This document shows, in pieces, positions 6,006-10,713 of a stretch of 13,644 bases of DNA. The stretch is from the NCBI GenBank assembly GCA_041650355.1, contig JBAZLI010000018.1, positions 1 to 13,644 of the forward strand, in the 5' to 3' direction. The notes under the pieces are model-generated. The model saw only the letters and a program-made list of their open reading frames with translations. It made no database searches and was not told the DNA's origin. Positions within the stretch are counted from its first letter, which is position 1; each line of letters opens with the position of its first letter. Source of the DNA: Candidatus Micrarchaeia archaeon (GTDB taxonomy: Archaea; Micrarchaeota; Micrarchaeia; Anstonellales; Bilamarchaeaceae). Both the position numbers and the translations under genes were made by a program.

Positions 6006-7142
6006 ATGGCAGAATTCACGGTCACACCATGGGACGTCAGCGGCGCGATTGATTACGACAAGCTGATTCAGCAATTCGGGACGAAGAGAATAGACGGGGC
6101 GCTCAGGAAGAGGCTGGAAAGCGACGCTGGCGAACTTCATCCGATGCTGGAACGGGACTATTTTTTCTCGCACCGGGACCTGGATTTGGTGCTCAACGAT
6201 TACGGAAAGAAGAAGGGCTTTTTCCTCTATACTGGCAGGGGGCCGAGCGGGCCGATGCACATCGGGCACCTCATCCCGCTCGTGTTCACGAAATGGCTCC
6301 AGGACAGGTTCGGAGTCAATTTGTATATCGAGATTACGGATGACGAGAAGTTCCTGGTGAAGCAGGAAATGAAATGGGAGGACACGCAGAGATACTCGCT
6401 GGAGAACATAATTGACATAATCGCCGTAGGACTGGACCCGGGAAAAACTTTCATTTTCAAGGATTCCGAATACATCAAAAATGTTTATCCGCTGCTGCTG
6501 AAAGTCGCGAAGAAAACCACGTTCAGCACCGCGCGCGCGGTCTTCGGGTTCAACGAGTCCACCAACATCGGGATAAGCTTTTATCCTGCTTACCAGGTGG
6601 TGCCCACGTTCTTCGAGAAAAAGAGATGCCTCATTCCGGCCGCGATAGACCAGGACCCGTATTGGAGGATACAGAGGGATGTGGCGGAGGGCTTGGGGTA
6701 TTACAAGACTGCGGCGATACACAGCAAGTTCCTTCCTCCGCTCACTGGAGTGGAGGGGAAGATGAGTTCGAGCGTCGCTGATACCGCGATATGGCTTTCA
6801 GACGACGGGAAAACAGTGAAGAGCAAGATAAACAAATACGCGTTTTCAGGAGGGAAGGCGAACGTGGAGGAGCACAGGAAGCTGGGCGGGAACCCGGACA
6901 TAGACGTTTCGTTCCAGTGGCTGAGCATATTCTTCGAGCCGGACGGCGCGAAGCTGAAAAAAATCAGGGAGGATTACGTTTCGGGGAAGATGCTGAGCGG
7001 GGAGATGAAGCAGATTCTGATTGAGAAAATAGACAGATTCCTTGTTTCGCACCGCGAGAAGCGGGAAAGGGCGAAGGAGCTCGTGCGCGAGTTCATGTAC
7101 GACGGGAAATTGGCAAAGGAGATGTGGAAAAAGCAGTTCTAA
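6006..7142 (+). CDS. trpS: Tryptophanyl-tRNA synthetase, archaeal type
   Basis: A class I aminoacyl-tRNA synthetase that activates tryptophan with ATP and charges tRNA-Trp. The 378-residue length and sequence are of the archaeal/eukaryotic TrpRS kind. The HIGH motif is intact in GPMHIGHL (82-89). The second ATP signature is KMSSS (252-256). AAIDQDPYWRIQRDVA (212-227) is a typical TrpRS active-site stretch. The N-terminal segment before residue 70 is the usual archaeal extension. No GGTGA-type site precedes ATG 6006, so the message may be leaderless or translated after the upstream gene. The last 20 coding bases reading EMWKKQ and into F are repeated exactly 231 bases downstream. Transcription converges with the KaiC-like gene. 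Confidence 0.95.
   Translation: MAEFTVTPWDVSGAIDYDKLIQQFGTKRIDGALRKRLESDAGELHPMLERDYFFSHRDLDLVLNDYGKKKGFFLYTGRGPSGPMHIGHLIPLVFTKWLQDRFGVNLYIEITDDEKFLVKQEMKWEDTQRYSLENIIDIIAVGLDPGKTFIFKDSEYIKNVYPLLLKVAKKTTFSTARAVFGFNESTNIGISFYPAYQVVPTFFEKKRCLIPAAIDQDPYWRIQRDVAEGLGYYKTAAIHSKFLPPLTGVEGKMSSSVADTAIWLSDDGKTVKSKINKYAFSGGKANVEEHRKLGGNPDIDVSFQWLSIFFEPDGAKLKKIREDYVSGKMLSGEMKQILIEKIDRFLVSHREKRERAKELVREFMYDGKLAKEMWKKQF
7119..7138 (+). repeat. Direct repeat copy 1 (3' end of trpS)
   Basis: A 20-base sequence, GAGATGTGGAAAAAGCAGTT, inside the last codons of trpS (EMWKKQF). An identical copy begins at 7350. With one mismatch the match extends leftward through AAA[G/T]. Confidence 0.9.
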
Positions 7143-7227
7143 TTATTGAATAGATTTGGGGGGTAGCCAGCTCACTAGGCAAACAAAGATTTGATTTCTA
7201 CGCGAAACGGGCACGAAACAGCAAGAG

Positions 7228-7281
7228 CAAATCCCTTGGATTTGACGGCTAGCGCGAGTGCAGCTTGCCTGCACCGCGCTA
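7228..7281 (+). ncRNA. Possible structured RNA (two adjacent hairpins)
   Basis: The first hairpin is CAAATCC-CTT-GGATTTG, a perfect 7-bp stem with a 3-base loop at 7228-7244. Five bases later comes TAGCGCG-A-GTGCAG, loop CTTGC, CTGCAC-CGCGCTA at 7250-7281, which is 13 pairs with a single bulged A. Such a stem is unlikely by chance in non-coding DNA. The family, strand and ends of the RNA are unknown. It might instead be a 3'-UTR structure or terminator of trpS or of the KaiC operon. Confidence 0.35.
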
Positions 7282-7311
7282 CTGGTTTGGGCATGTGACG
7301 CGAGAGGGGTT

Positions 7312-7348
7312 TTTAAGGGGAAGCGAATTTCGGAATTTACCCCTTAAA
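7312..7348. repeat. 9-bp inverted repeat next to the repeated trpS end
   Basis: TTTAAGGGG at 7312-7320 and CCCCTTAAA at 7340-7348 are perfect complements with a 19-base loop. The right arm touches the second copy of the trpS 3' end. A T5 run precedes the left arm (7310-7314). It could be a transcription end signal or an element boundary. Confidence 0.5.
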
Positions 7349-7349
7349 T

Positions 7350-7373
7350 GAGATGTGGAAAAAGCAGTTTTGA
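7350..7373 (+). repeat. Direct repeat copy 2, still encoding EMWKKQF-stop
   Basis: Bases 7350-7369 are identical to 7119-7138. The reading continues TTT TGA where trpS has TTC TAA, so the copy differs by a silent change and an alternative stop codon while keeping the peptide end. There is no trpS-like sequence before it. It looks like a remnant of a duplicated gene end or an attachment-site copy. Confidence 0.75.
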
Positions 7374-7376
7374 AAA

Positions 7377-8105
7377 TCAGAACTGGGACTTGGGTTTTTT
7401 CTCCTTCACGCCCGTCATGTCCAGCGAAATTCCACCCTCATTTATCTCCAGAGGGACGATTCGGCTCATGTGCGGGACCCCTTTCATCTTCAGCACTTCA
7501 AGGGCGCGCTTCCTGCTCCCGGTATCGTCGTAAAGGTAGTACATGTGCATCCAGCCGTCGCTCAGGCTCTCTATTCCGTATTTCGTGCGGGGGAGCACGT
7601 CCTGCGTTGTTGCTGGCGTGTCCTCGGAAACTATGAGCGTGGTGGTGCCCCATTTCCTCAGGTTGGCTATCAGCTTGAGGAAACCCTTCTTTCTCTCGTC
7701 GTCGTTCTGGAACAGGAGCGCTATGGGCATCACGGAGTCTATCACCGCGCGCTCTATGTCCATCGTGGACACGAGCTCCTCTATGGCGCTGTTGCTGAAC
7801 AGGAACTGGTCCACCTCTTCTATCGGGTAATCCAGGAAAAGCAGCTTCTTCTCGCCTTCGAGCTTGGAGATGTTCCACCTGTAGCTGGACATGTTCGAGT
7901 AGGTGGAGCTTTTGGTTTCCTCGAGCGCTATGTATATCCCGGGCTCGCTGAATTTTTCCGCCCCGTTTATAAGGAACTGCATCGCCAACGTGCTTTTTCC
8001 GCAGCCGGTCGGGCCTGAAAGAGTGGTTATGGAGCCTTTTGTGAAACCTCCCTCGAGCATGCTGTCGAGCCCTTCTATCCCAGATTTCACGACTTCCCTT
8101 TTCAT
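7377..8105 (-). CDS. KaiC/RecA-like single-domain ATPase
   Basis: A 242-residue P-loop ATPase of the KaiC branch of the RecA superfamily. GIEGLDSMLEGGF (9-21) is the usual KaiC-domain opening, followed by Walker A GPTGCGKST (31-39). An acidic LEET (61-64) sits where KaiC proteins carry catalytic glutamates, and a Walker B-like strand ends in AVIDS (120-124). One KaiC domain is present, followed by a short Lys-rich tail. Archaeal relatives act in signalling, archaellum control or unknown processes, and the role here cannot be assigned. The start is 4 bases after the stop of the 158-residue gene, with a GGGTGA that contains that stop serving as ribosome-binding site. Translation is thus probably coupled. 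It is the last gene of a three-gene operon. Confidence 0.9.
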   Translation of the reverse strand: MKREVVKSGIEGLDSMLEGGFTKGSITTLSGPTGCGKSTLAMQFLINGAEKFSEPGIYIALEETKSSTYSNMSSYRWNISKLEGEKKLLFLDYPIEEVDQFLFSNSAIEELVSTMDIERAVIDSVMPIALLFQNDDERKKGFLKLIANLRKWGTTTLIVSEDTPATTQDVLPRTKYGIESLSDGWMHMYYLYDDTGSRKRALEVLKMKGVPHMSRIVPLEINEGGISLDMTGVKEKKPKSQF

Positions 8106-8109
8106 GCGC

Positions 8110-8586
8110 TCACCCTTCCAGCACCTTCTTGCTGAGTTCCATCCTGTTCTGGACTTGCTTCCTGAACTGCAGGAGCTGTTCGCCCTTGTAGACCTTCTCG
8201 AGTATGAGCTTCTTGAGCTCGTAGTTGTTGAGCGAGATTCCCATCAGGAGGTCGTGGGCCTGATCTACCGTGAGCTTTATTTCATCGGGCCTTTTGAGCT
8301 CCACCGAGAAAGGGGCGTGGTTGCCGCAAATCTTCGCGAGTGAGGCGAGGCTCCTTGTGAGCACCTTCACCTCCACCGGGCAGGAGAAAAGCCCCTCGTT
8401 CTCAATGGGCTCCTCTATCTCGCCCATCGCATAAACGACTCCCGGAGTTTCGAGTATCTTCTGCACGAGCGCCGCGCCGAGCTGCTGCAAACCGTCCTTG
8501 CTCTGTGCGCTCATGTCGAAGTAGAGCACCGCGAGGAGGCCGCCCTTGGATATTGTTTCCTTAGTGAGCTTGTCAATGTCCACCAT
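8110..8586 (-). CDS. Hypothetical protein, partner of the KaiC-like ATPase
   Basis: A 158-residue soluble protein that I do not recognise. The first ~100 residues alternate predicted strands and helices: LLAVLYFDMS (17-26), a helix near 31-46, VVYAMGEIEEP (50-60), FSCPVEVKVLT (67-77), a helix, then APFSVELKRP (91-100). This alpha/beta pattern recalls small ferredoxin-like or ACT-like folds. Residues 106-157 are helical and charged. There are no signal peptide, membrane helix or recognisable catalytic residues. It lies between the lipoprotein and the KaiC-like gene with 4-base gaps on both sides, each bridged by GGGTGA, so a near-equal supply of the three products is likely. A regulatory or structural partner of the ATPase is a reasonable guess. 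Confidence 0.85.
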   Translation of the reverse strand: MVDIDKLTKETISKGGLLAVLYFDMSAQSKDGLQQLGAALVQKILETPGVVYAMGEIEEPIENEGLFSCPVEVKVLTRSLASLAKICGNHAPFSVELKRPDEIKLTVDQAHDLLMGISLNNYELKKLILEKVYKGEQLLQFRKQVQNRMELSKKVLEG

Positions 8587-8590
8587 GCAT

Positions 8591-9085
8591 TCACCCTGTA
8601 ATGTTCATCGCTTCCATGAAATCGCACACACTGCCGTTCGTTTCGAATATTTCGGGCCCGAAAGTTCCGGGAGCGCAACTCCTTAGCTCGGGCATCCCGA
8701 AGCCAGGCAGCGCGGCTGAATTATTTTCGTAGTTCTGGCTTTTAAACGCACTGGTGTTTATGTAGAGCCAGGCGCAGCTGCTAGAGAAAGCAGTTCCGGA
8801 AACATAGTAATCGCTTCCCCTTACTATCGTCACTATGGTTTTGTTGAGCTCCGGGCTGAAATAGTCGCTGCGCACGTTCGCGCCGTCCATCCATATCTGT
8901 ATTTCAGAGTTGTTCGCGCTCATGTTGCACGAAAGCGGGCCTGGTGAAGCCTGGGGCGGGGTGTTTTGCGCTGTGTTGTCCGGAATAGGAGGGAGGAACC
9001 CGGTCTCGTTCAGGGGCGTAGGCCGGAGGTCGAAACAGCCGGAAAAAATGAGGAATGCGAGAATCAACGGGATAGCGTATCTCAT
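8591..9085 (-). CDS. Putative secreted lipoprotein, sequon-rich
   Basis: From ATG 9085 this is a 164-residue protein. A short signal, MRYAIPLILAFLIFSGC, ends in a lipobox-like FSGC with Cys17 as the likely lipid-anchored residue. A Pro/Thr/Asn-rich linker (about 20-50) and a small domain with four more cysteines follow, suggesting disulfides outside the cell. Eight N-x-S/T sequons are visible (NET, NMS, NNS, NKT, NTS, NNS, NGS, NIT), consistent with archaeal N-glycosylation. The frame is open up to an ATG at 9166, but the added 27 residues would bury the signal peptide, so I prefer 9085 even though no Shine-Dalgarno is present there. The function is unknown. It is first in the operon with the 158-residue protein and the KaiC-like ATPase. 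Confidence 0.75.
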   Translation of the reverse strand: MRYAIPLILAFLIFSGCFDLRPTPLNETGFLPPIPDNTAQNTPPQASPGPLSCNMSANNSEIQIWMDGANVRSDYFSPELNKTIVTIVRGSDYYVSGTAFSSSCAWLYINTSAFKSQNYENNSAALPGFGMPELRSCAPGTFGPEIFETNGSVCDFMEAMNITG

Positions 9086-9167
9086 GAAATCAACGGAAGT
9101 ATGCCAAACTGCCTGCATCCTGCACCTAGCTCCCAAGGGCAATCCGCCATCAGCGGCAGTTGACATT

Positions 9168-9220
9168 TTTGGAATTCATATCCCGAAACTTCATCTGGTA
9201 TACGGGGATTGAATTCCAAA
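9168..9220. repeat. 11-bp inverted repeat in a divergent promoter region
   Basis: TTTGGAATTCA at 9168-9178 and TGAATTCCAAA at 9210-9220 are perfect complements. After a 3-base mismatch the arms continue as CCCG/CGGG around a 17-base centre. The repeat lies between the lipoprotein operon and the 9319 gene, just downstream of a likely minus-strand TATA box, which suits an operator. A stable RNA hairpin is the other possibility. Confidence 0.6.
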
Positions 9221-9221
9221 T

Positions 9222-9232
9222 GTTTTAAATAG
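9222..9232 (-). promoter_or_regulatory. Putative TATA box of the lipoprotein operon
   Basis: CTATTTAAAAC on the minus strand. Transcription would start near 9200, within the inverted repeat, leaving a leader of about 115 bases before ATG 9085 or about 35 bases before the alternative ATG 9166. Confidence 0.35.
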
Positions 9233-9238
9233 GTAAAG

Positions 9239-9267
9239 CTTATATTGATTTAGCGGCATAAAATATG
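9239..9267 (+). promoter_or_regulatory. Putative promoter region of the 9319 operon
   Basis: Two A/T elements face the + strand gene: GCTTATATTG near 9238-9247 and CATAAAATATG near 9257-9267. Either would give a leader of about 30-50 bases that includes the GGTGA ribosome-binding site at 9310-9314. The sequence does not show which one is used. Confidence 0.35.
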
Positions 9268-9318
9268 TTAGTAAATGTGTTTATGCGTGGCTAAATTGCC
9301 CATGCATCCGGTGAAATC

Positions 9319-10698
9319 ATGTCCCCCACCCAAACCGTAAGAACTCCGAAAGGAAGTACGTACGAGCAGGATATCATAGGAGAAAGCGAACTCGCGTACA
9401 GCATGAGGAACCTGCAGAAAGTTCTTGAGAAACCGGATGGGAAGAACAAATACGGATGGGACGAACTGGCGAAGCTCTTGCAGGGCAAGGACTACAAATT
9501 CGCAAATGGGGAGGTAAAATACGTTTTGGACCAGGTCGAGCTGATGCTCAAGCTCTGGGGCGCTGGAACGTACGGGAAGAAAATCGTAACTGGGATAGCG
9601 AAAAAATGCCTGGGAAACGATACTTTGGATAATATCGGGACTTATGTGGCCGGCACCACGGTTGAACTAGGAGGCGGAAAAAAAGCGAACATAACCGCCA
9701 CCAACCCAGTGGCCCTGTGGATTAATGAATACCGCTCGATGCATCCTTTTTCAAGGCCTAGAGAGGAGGCCAAACCTGAAAGCAAAACTGCGGATGTTGT
9801 GCCTGCACGGGTAGACTCCGAACCGTTGAAATTCGAAAAACCAACCCCAGAGGGGACCGAGGAGCCTAGGGAGCCAGCCACGCGGGGTTTTCTGCAGACG
9901 AAAACGGAACGCGCGAAGTGGAGCGAGGCGCTGAAGAAGGGAAAACCGGAGGAAATGGGCTTCAGGGCAAACCTAAAGGCAGTTAAAGTTCCGGTTTTTG
10001 ACATGGAAAAGGCCCCGGAGGTGAAACTGCCGAAGCTTGAGGAAGAGAAATTCTATTTCGACATGGACGCGGTCAGGAAGGCGAAGGAAAAACCGCCGTT
10101 CATTTCCGGGAAGAAGAAGGAGCCTTTGCCCTATTTCTACTTGACTCAGACCAACGAAGGAAAGAGCGCGAATGCTGAAACCGCTGCGAGGCCGAAACCA
10201 GTGGAAATCCAAGAGGCGGACTTGGAGGAAATGCCGAAAGCGAAAACAAAACCCGAGTTTTTGGGCGGCGCTAAAACTGCGGAGAAAACTGAAACTCCTG
10301 CGCAGGCAACTGTGCAGAAGGCCGCGGAGCAGCCTGCGCAATCTCCAGCCCAGGTGAGGAACACGCTTGAAGGCAGCGCGGCCGAGGATGCGCTCGCACC
10401 ACTCGAAGACTTCGGACTCAATGTTGAAGGGATTCCGGAAATCAGCACACGATTGGGCGAGATTGCGAAAAAGATGCTCAACGCGCTGATAGGAATGAAA
10501 GATGAGGAATTGAAAGCTGAGGGAACGAGAGGGTTCTTGAATTATTTCAACAAACTGCCGGCCGAGAAGAGGGCGAAGGTGCTCGAGAATCTGGACATTC
10601 TCGTCAATGACGTGTATCTGTCGGAGGGAAGCATCCAGAATTACATAAGGAATTTCGATAACGATAAAAAAGCGTACATCGAGGCGGTTATCGAATAA
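9319..10698 (+). CDS. Hypothetical protein with long disordered linker
   Basis: I do not recognise this 459-residue protein. Residues 1-145 look folded and mostly helical, with a Gly/Thr/Val-rich stretch at 103-125. Residues 146-355 are rich in Lys, Glu, Pro and Ala and are probably disordered, with scattered short motifs of a Phe followed by Leu/Ile and often Gly (RGFLQTK 189-195, PPFISGK 259-265, PEFLGGA 312-318). Residues 356-459 form a second helical domain. There is no signal peptide or membrane helix. ATG 9319 is preceded by GGTGA with a 4-base spacer. The stop is 15 bases before the ATG of the very large next gene, whose own GGTGG site lies in the gap, so the two are almost certainly one operon. 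Two small domains on a flexible tether suggest a scaffold or adaptor for the large protein, which is inference. Confidence 0.85.
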   Translation: MSPTQTVRTPKGSTYEQDIIGESELAYSMRNLQKVLEKPDGKNKYGWDELAKLLQGKDYKFANGEVKYVLDQVELMLKLWGAGTYGKKIVTGIAKKCLGNDTLDNIGTYVAGTTVELGGGKKANITATNPVALWINEYRSMHPFSRPREEAKPESKTADVVPARVDSEPLKFEKPTPEGTEEPREPATRGFLQTKTERAKWSEALKKGKPEEMGFRANLKAVKVPVFDMEKAPEVKLPKLEEEKFYFDMDAVRKAKEKPPFISGKKKEPLPYFYLTQTNEGKSANAETAARPKPVEIQEADLEEMPKAKTKPEFLGGAKTAEKTETPAQATVQKAAEQPAQSPAQVRNTLEGSAAEDALAPLEDFGLNVEGIPEISTRLGEIAKKMLNALIGMKDEELKAEGTRGFLNYFNKLPAEKRAKVLENLDILVNDVYLSEGSIQNYIRNFDNDKKAYIEAVIE

Positions 10699-10713
10699 TA
10701 GAAGGTGGATTTT

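Larger units (their letters stand above)
7143..7349. other. Gene-free segment between trpS and its repeated 3' end
   Basis: No credible gene lies between the trpS stop and the KaiC-like stop at 7377. The segment carries a perfect 7-bp hairpin (7228-7244), a 13-bp bulged hairpin (7250-7281) and a 9-bp inverted repeat (7312-7348), then the second copy of the trpS 3' end. GATTTG occurs at 7153, 7188 and 7239, and CAAATC at 7228 can pair with any of them. I could not fold it into a tRNA. I saw no C/D-box, RNase P or SRP signature. Confidence 0.6.

Noticed and set aside
5808..6722. Open frame of 304 codons on the minus strand
   Set aside because: It is antisense to trpS and the gene before it, both better supported. 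The composition is shadow-like.
7158..7240. Possible tRNA in the gene-free region
   Set aside because: TAGCCAGCTCACTAGGC looks a little like a D-arm, and the 17 bases at 7222-7238 look like a T-arm. However, the D-loop lacks GG, the T-loop lacks TTC, and no acceptor stem closes.
7348..7533. Open frame starting in the second trpS-end copy
   Set aside because: It runs antisense into the KaiC-like gene, and its protein has no recognisable features.
9086..9166. 27-residue N-terminal extension of the lipoprotein
   Set aside because: It would place an atypical leader before a good signal peptide and lipobox. I cannot exclude ATG 9166 if the transcript starts near 9200.
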